Assembly (NCBI GenBank): GCA_963765585.1
Contig: CAVXXB010000001.1
Span: 186,001-250,000, forward strand
From: CAVXXB01 sp963765585
GTDB lineage: Bacteria > Calditrichota > Calditrichia > JAJRVZ01
Direction: 5' to 3'
DNA: 64,000 nt
Below, piece after piece: positions 45,854-54,163 of this stretch. The notes below the pieces were generated by a model. It ran no database searches, was not told where the DNA came from, and saw nothing but the letters and a program-made list of their open reading frames with translations. Made by a program: the position numbers and the translations under genes. Position 1 is the stretch's first letter, and each line of letters starts with the position of its first letter.

Positions 45854-47062
45854 TCAGGATTGTTGACGTAAAAAAGTGGAACTGAATATTTCAACAACTT
45901 GCTGTACCCTGTGTTTGTCGTCCTCAGAATACTTATTCGTGCTTATATGTTCAAGAGTGAGTGCCCCTATTACTTTATCCCCAGCCTGAATAGGTATTCC
46001 TAAAAAGGAACGCAGTCCAAAGTTACTCTTTTCATCTTTTGAATAGCGGGGTATAAAATATTCCCCTTTTTCCAGATCTTCGATCAAATATGGTTTGTTC
46101 TTGGCGATAACCCATCCCGTAAGACCCTGGTCCAGAGGAAATTCAACACCTTCATCAAATTCATCTTTTTGTCCAACAACTTTTCTTATAGTACCGGTCT
46201 CAGATTCACTTTTTTTAAGACTAACCGTTAGTCTGGTGGCTTCAAACAAACTACTCGTATACTCTATCAGCCGATTGGTCGCCTGAGAGATGGTTTTGCT
46301 TCCATTCAAATCAACCGCAAATTCCAGCAAACTATCTTTGACTCTCAACGAAGATAATAATGAATATCCTTTAACGCGGTTGATCAGGAAGAGTTTTGTC
46401 GCCTCCTGGATATGTCCAATAATATTTTTATCATCCTGGTTAAAATGTTCTGTGTTGGATGAATCATAAACAAAATATATTTTCTCATTATCATACAGTG
46501 TTATTGGAATACCAATAAATGAGGCGGGTCTATATTCTTTACCTTCATAATAACTTAGTAGTGGAGAATCATCGTTCAGATTATTTTCAATAAGTATTTT
46601 ATCATCACTATCCAGAATTTGCATCAACCCGGTTAGGTCGAAGTTCTTTTCAAGAAGATCTTGTTCGCCACCGGAGTAAAAAAGTGCTTTGACTGTATTT
46701 GGGCTGATTTTATACAAAACCCATCCATTTTCAGCCACCAGAATATTGTTTACAATCTCAAATTGAGATTTTATGTATTGTTCCGTGCGTGAATCTTTTT
46801 TATAAACGTTAAAAAATGGCAAATCTTTCTTTATCGCAATATCAATATCTGTTTTCGGTGCACGATCCGGTGGGTCAAAACTTTGAAGGGGTAAAGGTGC
46901 TTCGGGAAGATCTTCCTGGGTACGAAAACTTAAATAGACTAAATACGTTAATGCTGCGAATATGACAAACCTGTAAATAAAGTCAACCGTGCCGGGAGCA
47001 AAAGGGTGGATAAATATACCCAGTAATGCCAATACGACTATCGTTATCGTGCGAGTCATCAA
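45854..47062 (-). CDS. Membrane-anchored protein with two GAF domains
   Basis: The 402-residue protein starts with two hydrophobic helices (TITIVVLALLGIFIHPFA and FVIFAALTYLVYLSF), then a first GAF-like domain (about 85-235) and a better conserved second GAF domain (about 245-400, FPLDQGLTGWVIAKNKPYLI and FLGIPIQAGDKVIGALTLEH). It has no kinase, cyclase or HTH output domain, so it must signal through a partner or act as a sensor-only protein. The ECF sigma/anti-sigma genes lie just upstream on the same strand. Confidence 0.85.
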   Translation of the reverse strand: MMTRTITIVVLALLGIFIHPFAPGTVDFIYRFVIFAALTYLVYLSFRTQEDLPEAPLPLQSFDPPDRAPKTDIDIAIKKDLPFFNVYKKDSRTEQYIKSQFEIVNNILVAENGWVLYKISPNTVKALFYSGGEQDLLEKNFDLTGLMQILDSDDKILIENNLNDDSPLLSYYEGKEYRPASFIGIPITLYDNEKIYFVYDSSNTEHFNQDDKNIIGHIQEATKLFLINRVKGYSLLSSLRVKDSLLEFAVDLNGSKTISQATNRLIEYTSSLFEATRLTVSLKKSESETGTIRKVVGQKDEFDEGVEFPLDQGLTGWVIAKNKPYLIEDLEKGEYFIPRYSKDEKSNFGLRSFLGIPIQAGDKVIGALTLEHISTNKYSEDDKHRVQQVVEIFSSTFLRQQS

Positions 47063-47153
47063 TTATCCTGACCAAAGAAATGCAAGGAATGAAGAATTTC
47101 TGGCAAATTAACAAATTTTAATGAGAAAATCCAAAATGGGAGAAGATCAAACG

Positions 47154-47715
47154 CTACTCGTTGATCTTCTCATCCACATACTTGATGTTAGGATTTTTCT
47201 CTTTGCTGGGCTTATTAGCGAGAGAATCCGCAGCTGCTGAATTTTCATCAATGGTTTTTATATCCACTTCTTTATTATCAGCCCTTACCGTAGCGTTGGG
47301 TTGCATATTATTCTGGTAGACCGGTTTGGGTTGAACTGACTGAATATTAGAAGATTCCGGTAAGGCATCGATTGAATCACCGTCTTCCGTCAACACATTA
47401 AATGTAAATACTGAAATCACAGCTAAAACGACCAATGAAAAAGCATATGAGTACTTTTTAACCGGGATTCTAAATGCTTTTGCCGTGGAAGTTTCTCTAT
47501 GTATTCGGTCTCTCAGACTGAGCACTGAACTCATCTGAGCACTTTTGTTCAGTTAAATTACCAAGCAATTTCGATAAACCGGCCATTCTACTGGTGAGAT
47601 TTTTCAGATCCGGATTTTTTTCAATCTCTTCTTCAAATTCTTTTCGAGTAGAATTATCAAGATTTCCTTCTAAATAGTCAGATATGTTATTACTAAGTCT
47701 GTCCCAATCACTCAT
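47154..47715 (-). CDS. Anti-sigma factor-like membrane protein, probably frameshifted
   Basis: The first frame (to 47497) encodes a cytoplasmic part (MSDWDRLSNNISDYLEGNLD..EFEEEIEKNPDLKNL) like the anti-sigma domain of zinc-less anti-sigma factors. The second frame (47534-47154) begins SLRDRIHRETSTAKAF and has one membrane helix (YAFSLVVLAVISVFTFNVL) with an extracytoplasmic tail. Removing one base of AGTGCTC near 47525 joins KCSDEFS to LSLRDRI, the usual layout of such proteins. The alternative is two overlapping genes. ATG 47715 is chosen since AGGAG is 7 nt upstream. The sigma gene ends 13 bp before it. Confidence 0.75.
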
Positions 47716-47728
47716 AGGCATTCTCCTG

Positions 47729-48361
47729 CTACATTGCTATATTTTGAACGTCATCCAAGAGAAAACTTAGATCTTCCTGCAATCTAAGCCGTGCGCGATT
47801 TACTCTTGATTTGACTGTACCTAATGGTACCTTTATAATACTACTTATCTCCTCGTATGAAAAACCCTGCACATCTCTAAGTATAATTACCTGTCTGAAT
47901 TTAGGAGGCAGGTTTCCGATTGCTTTATGAATATGTTTCTCGGTAATTGTTGAGTTAACTTCCTCTTCAGGATCTCGTTCTGGATCAGGTAATTCGAATT
48001 CTTTTTCACTTGCTGTCTCTTTGTGAATTGAAAATATTTTCCTTCTTTTACGTTTCCTTAACTCGGTTTTTGCAAGATTACCGGCAATTGTGTATATCCA
48101 TGTAGAAAATTTTGCCACTTCTTTGTAATAATGTTTATTTTTATATACCCTGTAAAACGTATCTTGTACGATATCTTCAGATTCAATTATATCACCGATA
48201 AATCTGAAAATAAAATTTAATAACGGATCTTTGTACCTGCGAACAAGTTGATCGAAAGCATAAGTATCACCGTCTTGAAATCTTGCAATGAGTTCTTCAT
48301 CCGTAGGTTGTGTCCCGAACTTGTTCTTCTTTTGCAGACCGTCATCTTTGTTATTCATCAT
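47729..48361 (-). CDS. ECF RNA polymerase sigma factor (RpoE-like)
   Basis: A 210-residue sigma factor with region 2 (YKDPLLNFIFRFIGDIIESEDIVQDTFYRVY; STWIYTIAGNLAKTELRKRKRR) and region 4 (LPPKFRQVIILRDVQGFSYEEIS; VPLGTVKSRVNRARLRLQ). The anti-sigma gene follows 13 bp downstream, the classic membrane-stress arrangement, so it is probably held inactive at the membrane. Two consecutive ATGs (48361, 48358) are possible starts. Confidence 0.93.
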   Translation of the reverse strand: MMNNKDDGLQKKNKFGTQPTDEELIARFQDGDTYAFDQLVRRYKDPLLNFIFRFIGDIIESEDIVQDTFYRVYKNKHYYKEVAKFSTWIYTIAGNLAKTELRKRKRRKIFSIHKETASEKEFELPDPERDPEEEVNSTITEKHIHKAIGNLPPKFRQVIILRDVQGFSYEEISSIIKVPLGTVKSRVNRARLRLQEDLSFLLDDVQNIAM

Positions 48362-48412
48362 TCAATTAACATTTTTTTAAACCGACTAGCGTTTCTTAAG
48401 TTCCAAATGATT

Positions 48413-49438
48413 TTAATTAAAATCATTTTTTATTGGAGTACATATATGATAACACAACATTGTTATCATTGATTCCTTATTTCGCTCTGATGACTTTAAA
48501 AGTATGTCTGTTTCTTCAATTTTTTCAAATATATACTTCAATTCATACAGAGTAAAATTATTTATGCTGGCAAATGCATCTCTTAGCATAAATTCTGTTT
48601 GATTTACCTTTTTTACAATGTCATTTTTATTCATCTGTTGACTATGTAACTGTTTTACAATGATGACTTGTTTGAAGAAGCGGTAAAGCATTGCTAAAAT
48701 TACTTCGATCGCATTTTGTTGTTCCAGTAACTGTAACCCTATCTTCAGGCTGTTTTTCAGATTCCGGGCACCCAGAACTTTTTGGAAATTGAAGATATTA
48801 ACTTCGCGATTAAAACCTGTCAGTTCAGAAATTAATTCCAGGGTGACATTTTTAGTTTCTCCTGCAAAAGCGATTGATTTTTCAATTTCCTGATTCAGGC
48901 GCAAAAGATCATTACCTATATTCTCAATTAAAAATGATATTGTTTCTTTCTCTACAGATATCTCATGGTCGCGGTACTTTTGTGCCACCCAAGTATACAA
49001 ATCTCCGGGGGTAAGATTTTTGCATTCCACGGAGACCGCATTTTTTAAAATAACCTTCCCAAGACCTTTGTTTTCCACTTTCACTGCGGTTAAAATCAGG
49101 CGTGTTGAAGTCTGCGGATTTTCTAAGTATTTTTGAAAGCTCTCTGATTCATCCTTATTTATTTTCATCCGTTCAAATTCTTTAACAACAATTACTTTTC
49201 TCTCAGCCAGCATAGGATAAGACATACATGCAGACAAGATTTCTGAAGCGGTGCTTTCCGTCCCATAGAATTTGTGATAGTTAAGATCTTTCTCTGAAAC
49301 ATTGTTAAATGAATTGCCGACAATTTTTTCAAGCAAATCATCAATAAAAAATGATTCTGCGCCATAAAAAATAAAAGCACTTTCTTTATCAAAGCTGCTG
49401 AGGTTTTTAAAAAATCCAGCAATGGTATAATTGGCCAT
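48413..49438 (-). CDS. holA: DNA polymerase III subunit delta
   Basis: A 341-residue protein of the HolA family, the wrench of the clamp loader that opens the beta clamp. Family traits are AFIFYGAESFFIDDLLEKI near the N-terminus, YPMLAERKVIVVKEFERMK, GNDLLRLNQEIEKSIAFAG, and the C-terminal helical collar (AMLYRFFKQVIIVKQL). It is the last gene of a uppP-NSS transporter-holA run with gaps of 10 and 18 bp. Confidence 0.9.
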   Translation of the reverse strand: MANYTIAGFFKNLSSFDKESAFIFYGAESFFIDDLLEKIVGNSFNNVSEKDLNYHKFYGTESTASEILSACMSYPMLAERKVIVVKEFERMKINKDESESFQKYLENPQTSTRLILTAVKVENKGLGKVILKNAVSVECKNLTPGDLYTWVAQKYRDHEISVEKETISFLIENIGNDLLRLNQEIEKSIAFAGETKNVTLELISELTGFNREVNIFNFQKVLGARNLKNSLKIGLQLLEQQNAIEVILAMLYRFFKQVIIVKQLHSQQMNKNDIVKKVNQTEFMLRDAFASINNFTLYELKYIFEKIEETDILLKSSERNKESMITMLCYHICTPIKNDFN

Positions 49439-49456
49439 AATATATGTACACTAAAA

Positions 49457-50899
49457 TTATTTGAATATAGATAATCTACGATTAAAAGCGATACCGATCA
49501 TTATTAAAATAAACCACTGCAACAGGCAGGTGCCAATGGTAAATTCCTGAACCGGATTCCACCATGATTCAGGATACCAGTTAACAGACTGAAAGGCCCA
49601 CCAGGCAACCATCAAAAGGAATTCAAGAACCATAAAGTAGAACAATAATTTTAAAAATCTATTATTAAATAATAAAGATTTTTTACGATATTCAAGAATA
49701 TGCTCTTTGAACTTATGCACTCCAAATTTTAATACAAAAAATATAAAGAAAAACCCGGACAACAGTAATCCGATTCCCCAAACCCAATCCTGGTTGTTAA
49801 ATATTTTTAGTGAATATGCAGAAGGAAATCCGGCAACTAAGGCCACCAGACCGATTACCAGCACGGATACGGATCGCTTAATTTTATAATCCATTAGTAT
49901 CCGGACGCCAAGTTCTATCATTGCGATGAGCGAAGAAATTGAGGCAATAAATAGTGCAAAGAAAAATACCGGGGTAAAAAATCCGCCGCCGGTCATCTTG
50001 GCAAATAGTTGCGGCATATATATAAATGTCAATCCCTGGTTACCCGATTGAAGTGCTTCATATGCCCCTTGTTGCGATACAGAAAGGGAGAACACCGTGG
50101 GAATTACCGCTAACCCGATCATGATTGAGGCGACGTTATTGCCGATTCCGGTCAAAATTGAATTTGAAATAATGTTTTCTTTTTGTTTGACATAAGTGGC
50201 ATATGTAAGCACCAACCCCCAGCCGGCACCGGTTGACCAGGCAGATTGAGACAGCGCTTCCAGCCAAACTTTATAATCAAAGAGATCCTTTGTATTTACA
50301 CGAAAAAAATATGTCAGCCCTTCTCCTGCATTGGGAAGTGACAGGGCTTTTATTGCAGCAATAATTATTAATACAAAAAGAGAAGGGATCAATATTTTTG
50401 TCGCTTTTTCGATGCCGGATGAAATTCCGAAAAGAATGATGATACATCCAAACAATAAAGATATGGCTGCATAAAAAACCGGTTCCCAGTTACCAGAGGT
50501 ATAGTTCATCCAAAAATCCCCCGGATTTACTTGTGCCAATGAACCGGAGATACTCATAATAAAATACTTCAATGCCCATCCACAGACGACAGAATAATAA
50601 AACATTATACCAATGGTGCACATGGCGACGAACCACCCCATCCATGTATATCCCCGTCCAAGTCCTTTATTGAATGCACCAATAACTCCTAGTCTGAATT
50701 TTTTTCCTATTGAAAATTCAATTATAATTAGTGGAATGGACCAGATAAAAAGAAAGATCAACCAGGGGATTAGAAATGATCCGCCATACTGACCGGCAAG
50801 ACGGGGAAAGCGCCATAAGTTTCCTGCGCCAACGGCCATACCTAATGCAGCAAATAAATATGCCCAGCGTGATGAAAAAAAATCGTTTTCAGTTTTCAT
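49457..50899 (-). CDS. Sodium-dependent transporter, SNF/NSS family
   Basis: A 480-residue neurotransmitter:sodium symporter homologue with about 11-12 membrane helices. The Na+/substrate site in helix 1 is evident (AALGMAVGAGNLWRFPRLAGQYGG), as are the helix 6 region (LSQSAWSTGAGWGLVLTYATY) and helix 8 (FFALFIASISSLIAMIELGV). Members import amino acids or related compounds with Na+; the substrate cannot be told. It lies 10 bp after uppP and 18 bp before holA. Confidence 0.93.
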   Translation of the reverse strand: MKTENDFFSSRWAYLFAALGMAVGAGNLWRFPRLAGQYGGSFLIPWLIFLFIWSIPLIIIEFSIGKKFRLGVIGAFNKGLGRGYTWMGWFVAMCTIGIMFYYSVVCGWALKYFIMSISGSLAQVNPGDFWMNYTSGNWEPVFYAAISLLFGCIIILFGISSGIEKATKILIPSLFVLIIIAAIKALSLPNAGEGLTYFFRVNTKDLFDYKVWLEALSQSAWSTGAGWGLVLTYATYVKQKENIISNSILTGIGNNVASIMIGLAVIPTVFSLSVSQQGAYEALQSGNQGLTFIYMPQLFAKMTGGGFFTPVFFFALFIASISSLIAMIELGVRILMDYKIKRSVSVLVIGLVALVAGFPSAYSLKIFNNQDWVWGIGLLLSGFFFIFFVLKFGVHKFKEHILEYRKKSLLFNNRFLKLLFYFMVLEFLLMVAWWAFQSVNWYPESWWNPVQEFTIGTCLLQWFILIMIGIAFNRRLSIFK

Positions 50900-50909
50900 G
50901 TAAATTTTG

Positions 50910-51719
50910 TTATTTGAGAAAATACCAGGTTGCGGATAACAATACAGCTAAATAACAATACAAGCCAAACCACTCCAGTTTTCCCTTTTTAACGATATCA
51001 AGTAACCAGATAATTGCCAGGTATCCCGAAATAAAAGCAGACACGGTTCCGATTAACAACATTGTGAGTTCATTTGAACTTATCTGACTATCAAACAAAT
51101 CCTTTGTCTTTAATACCGTCGCGCCTAGAATAACCGGAATGGATAATAAAAATGAAAATTCGGCCGCTTTGGACCGGTCGATTCCCAGAAGCATACCCGT
51201 TACGATAGTTGATCCGCTCCTGGATATACCGGGAAGGATTGCAAAAGCCTGCGCAAGCCCAATAAAAATGCTTTTAATTCCAGTCAGATCTTTATTTAGA
51301 TTTTGAATAAACCGGGATCCAATCATCATGGTGCCAGTAACAAAGAGCATTACCAGTACGAGTTCAAAACTGGAGAAGATGCCTTCAATTTCATCTTTAA
51401 AAATTAATCCGATTACGGCCGCAGGAATTGTACCTAAAATGATAAATAGCGACCATTTGGAAGCCTCGACGTAATCTTGGCTATTATTTTTTTTCACCCA
51501 GATTTGATACGGTGCAACCAGCATCTGAATAATTTTCTTTCTAAAAACAACCAAGACAGAAAACAGGGTTCCCAAATGAACAAAGACCTCAAACGCGACG
51601 CCTTCTTCATGAAAATTCAAAAACTCCGAGGCCAGCACAAGATGGCCGGAACTCGAAACAGGTAAAAATTCTGTCAACCCCTGAACAATTCCTAAAATGA
51701 TTACTTTGATAATTTCCAC
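50910..51719 (-). CDS. uppP: Undecaprenyl-diphosphatase (BacA family)
   Basis: A 269-residue integral membrane enzyme that removes a phosphate from undecaprenyl diphosphate, recycling the lipid carrier for peptidoglycan synthesis. The two active-site motifs are intact: GLTEFLPVSSSGHLVLASEF and ILPGISRSGSTIVTGMLLG with the catalytic Ser/Arg, followed by AAEFSFLLSIPVILGA. First gene of the uppP-NSS-holA run. Confidence 0.95.
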   Translation of the reverse strand: MEIIKVIILGIVQGLTEFLPVSSSGHLVLASEFLNFHEEGVAFEVFVHLGTLFSVLVVFRKKIIQMLVAPYQIWVKKNNSQDYVEASKWSLFIILGTIPAAVIGLIFKDEIEGIFSSFELVLVMLFVTGTMMIGSRFIQNLNKDLTGIKSIFIGLAQAFAILPGISRSGSTIVTGMLLGIDRSKAAEFSFLLSIPVILGATVLKTKDLFDSQISSNELTMLLIGTVSAFISGYLAIIWLLDIVKKGKLEWFGLYCYLAVLLSATWYFLK

Positions 51720-51922
51720 AATTTTCTCTTTCTAAAATAACTGCCACTAAACATAATAAATTTTATACTTTTAATCCAATATTGCCATTAGCGTTGACAT
51801 GTGGTAATGTATCATTTTAAATCTGTTAAATGGCAAAAGTGGAAAACATATAAAAATGAGGTTAAATAGATTGAAAGGACTTTTTAATTCAATTTCTGCT
51901 ATCTGGTCAAGAAAACGGATGA

Positions 51923-52468
51923 TTAAAACACATAGTTTAATCCCAACCGTCCTTGCAGCGTACTAAATCCGCCTTGTATGTAGGTATATCCGGGCTCAAG
52001 ATAGAGAGAAATCTTTTTAAATACTAAAAGATAACCCAGATTTATTGACAGGCCTAACTTGGTATTTGTCTCAGTAGTCACAGATGAAGAATTACTGACA
52101 TACATCTGTTGTTCCTTATCGGCCTTAATGACATGATAATGAATACCGACACCGCCATACAATCCGCGGGGCTTTGAGTTAATGTACCCGACAAAATATG
52201 CACCAAAATTCAAGTGTGAGCGCATTAGATCCTGATCATTCACGGTATCAGTTATTTTCCAGTATCCAATTGAAGGAAATAGAAATACATACTTGAGTAC
52301 TTCGCCAAAATCCGCCCTGGCTTCGACGGAATAACCGTTTTTCACATCTTCTATCGGGACTACATAGCCACCATTTATACCAATTGATTTCAATTTCTGC
52401 CCGAATAGTGAGACTGCTGAAAATGCCATTATAAACATGATTAAATATCTGATTTTTATTTTAAACAT
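51923..52468 (-). CDS. Outer-membrane beta-barrel protein (porin-fold, unknown function)
   Basis: The 181-residue protein has a signal peptide (IMFIMAFSAVSLFGQ) and alternating amphipathic strands ending in an aromatic C-terminus (LGLNYVF), which suits a small eight-stranded outer-membrane barrel. No specific family is recognised. Its start codon lies inside the last codons of a 37-codon ORF coupled to pgeF, and it is the last gene of the large minus-strand run. Confidence 0.75.
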   Translation of the reverse strand: MFKIKIRYLIMFIMAFSAVSLFGQKLKSIGINGGYVVPIEDVKNGYSVEARADFGEVLKYVFLFPSIGYWKITDTVNDQDLMRSHLNFGAYFVGYINSKPRGLYGGVGIHYHVIKADKEQQMYVSNSSSVTTETNTKLGLSINLGYLLVFKKISLYLEPGYTYIQGGFSTLQGRLGLNYVF

Positions 52469-52574
52469 AATTTCTTTCCATATCTGTTAATTTAACTGCA
52501 GCTTTCTGTAGATATTCGACGTGTTGTGGATAATCTAAAATATTAATTGCAGCTGCGATAAAATTCATGCTCAT
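52461..52574 (-). CDS. Translationally coupled 37-residue protein of unknown function
   Basis: The ATG overlaps the pgeF stop codon (ATGA), and the stop codon lies beyond the ATG of the outer-membrane protein gene (ATGTTTAA), so the frame fills the gap between the two genes exactly. It encodes MSMNFIAAAINILDYPQHVE followed by YLQKAAVKLTDMERNYV, a helical soluble-looking peptide. Coupling at both ends argues that it is translated. It could also be only a device that couples translation of the two neighbours. Confidence 0.5.
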   Translation of the reverse strand: MSMNFIAAAINILDYPQHVEYLQKAAVKLTDMERNYV

Positions 52575-53323
52575 GAAATAAGACCAATGATCCCCATCAT
52601 TCTGCCACTTTGATGTTTATCTCTTCGATAAGAATAATAGTTCTTTTCGTCACATTTAGTACAGATATCAGATGAAAATATATTTATGTCTACCAGGCCC
52701 ATTGTTTTTAATTTATCTATAATGACTGATTTTAGATCAAGTAATTTTTTCCCCTCAGTTTTGGCGTCTGATAAATACTTCTTCTCAAACAGGTAATATG
52801 TATCTTGTTCTACCTCAAAACATTCCTTTTGTAATCCCGGACCGACTACTGCTAATATTATTTCTGTTTTTATATTAAATTTTTCCTGCAACAAAATTAT
52901 AGTATTCTCAATAATTCCGGCTTTTGTACCGCGCCAACCGGCATGAATTGCTGCAATTACCCTATGTTCGGGACTATAAATAAAAATCGGGAAACAATCG
53001 GCTGTCTGGATTGCCAGAAACAAATTTGGTCGATTGGTTATCAAGGCATCGGTTTCTCTGTATATCCCGGGCGTTGCGGCGATTTTAACATTTCCTGAGT
53101 GCACCTGATCTGTAAATGCAATTTGTGATTCCGATATATTCAAATGGGAAATGAGTGCATTACGATTGGACTTAACTTTATTTAACACATCCCCCGTGTT
53201 TAAGCCAAGATTTAAGCTATGATATTTGCCCTTACTTATACCCCCAACGCGGGTTGAAAAAAAACATAATAATTGAGATGCAGGAAATATATCAAAAAAA
53301 GAAATAATTTGGGGTGGAGTCAT
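52571..53323 (-). CDS. pgeF: Peptidoglycan editing factor PgeF (YfiH, multi-copper-oxidase-like fold)
   Basis: A 250-residue protein that hydrolyses wrongly incorporated L-Ser residues from UDP-MurNAc precursors, or acts as a purine nucleosidase in related proteins. Metal ligands and the active site are visible: TDQVHSG, TADCFPIFIYSP (Cys) and AAIHAGWRGT (His), and SSDICTKCDEKNYYSYRRD near the end. Overlaps of 4 nt with larE and with the downstream small ORF show tight coupling. Confidence 0.93.
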   Translation of the reverse strand: MTPPQIISFFDIFPASQLLCFFSTRVGGISKGKYHSLNLGLNTGDVLNKVKSNRNALISHLNISESQIAFTDQVHSGNVKIAATPGIYRETDALITNRPNLFLAIQTADCFPIFIYSPEHRVIAAIHAGWRGTKAGIIENTIILLQEKFNIKTEIILAVVGPGLQKECFEVEQDTYYLFEKKYLSDAKTEGKKLLDLKSVIIDKLKTMGLVDINIFSSDICTKCDEKNYYSYRRDKHQSGRMMGIIGLIS

Positions 53324-54144
53324 AGTGCCTGGTTGCTAATCACATTTAATTTTCCGCTGCTGTATCCATCTCTGTCAATTTCCACATTATTAAATCCGAT
53401 TTTATTAAACGCCTTGTAAATACGTTCTTCCAGTAAATTATCGGAGAGTCTTTCTGTTTCATTTTTGCCAACTTCAATGGATACTTTATCTCCCATGTAT
53501 CTCACCCGGACGATTTTAAATCCTTCATTTTTTAAAACCGCTTCTGCCTGATCTATTTGAGTGAGGATCTTTTCCTGTACAGGTACTCCATAGGCAAGAC
53601 GGGAAGCCAGACATGGCTGTGCGGGTTTATCCCAGTTGGGTAATTCAAGATGTTTTGCAAGTGCTCTAATATCCTCTTTGGAGAAATTTGCCTCAATCAG
53701 GGGACTGCGAACATCGAGGTTTATCGCGGCCTGTCGTCCCGGACGATAGTCCTGGATATCATCAACATTATTGCCATCGAGTATATAATGGACCTTCTTT
53801 TCAATGGCCAGACTGCGAAGTTTTTCAAATAGTTCTGTTTTACAATAAAAGCACCTGTTTTGATCATTTTGCTGATATAAGCTATTATTTAATTCGTTTG
53901 TCTGAACTTCAATCAAATTAGCCGGTATCAATTTCGCAATTTCTTTTGCTTCATTGAGTTCATTTTTTGACAGACTAGGGGAAACGGCAATTACAGCAAG
54001 ACAATTCTCCCTTAATTGATCGGTACCAACTTTAATTAACAAGGTACTGTCAATTCCACCTGAATATGCAACCATCACCCGGTCCATACCCTTGATTATT
54101 TTAACCAGGTGATCATACTTACTGGATACATGTTGATCTATCAT
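53320..54144 (-). CDS. larE: ATP-dependent sacrificial sulfur transferase LarE
   Basis: A 274-residue PP-loop enzyme that donates sulfur (in the Lactobacillus enzyme from its own Cys) for the nickel-pincer cofactor of LarA-type racemases. The PP-loop is VAYSGGIDSTLLIKV (residues 24-38); CFYCKTELFEKL and QPCLASRLAYG carry cysteines, the last motif holding the position of the sacrificial Cys176. No larB or larC is in the window, so its target here is uncertain. Confidence 0.92.
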   Translation of the reverse strand: MIDQHVSSKYDHLVKIIKGMDRVMVAYSGGIDSTLLIKVGTDQLRENCLAVIAVSPSLSKNELNEAKEIAKLIPANLIEVQTNELNNSLYQQNDQNRCFYCKTELFEKLRSLAIEKKVHYILDGNNVDDIQDYRPGRQAAINLDVRSPLIEANFSKEDIRALAKHLELPNWDKPAQPCLASRLAYGVPVQEKILTQIDQAEAVLKNEGFKIVRVRYMGDKVSIEVGKNETERLSDNLLEERIYKAFNKIGFNNVEIDRDGYSSGKLNVISNQAL

Positions 54145-54163
54145 TTATCTTGGGTCTTTTGAA

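Noticed and set aside
51855..51965. 36-codon plus-strand ORF opposite the end of the barrel-protein gene
   Set aside because: It has no ribosome binding site and overlaps an annotated gene antisense; coding evidence is lacking.
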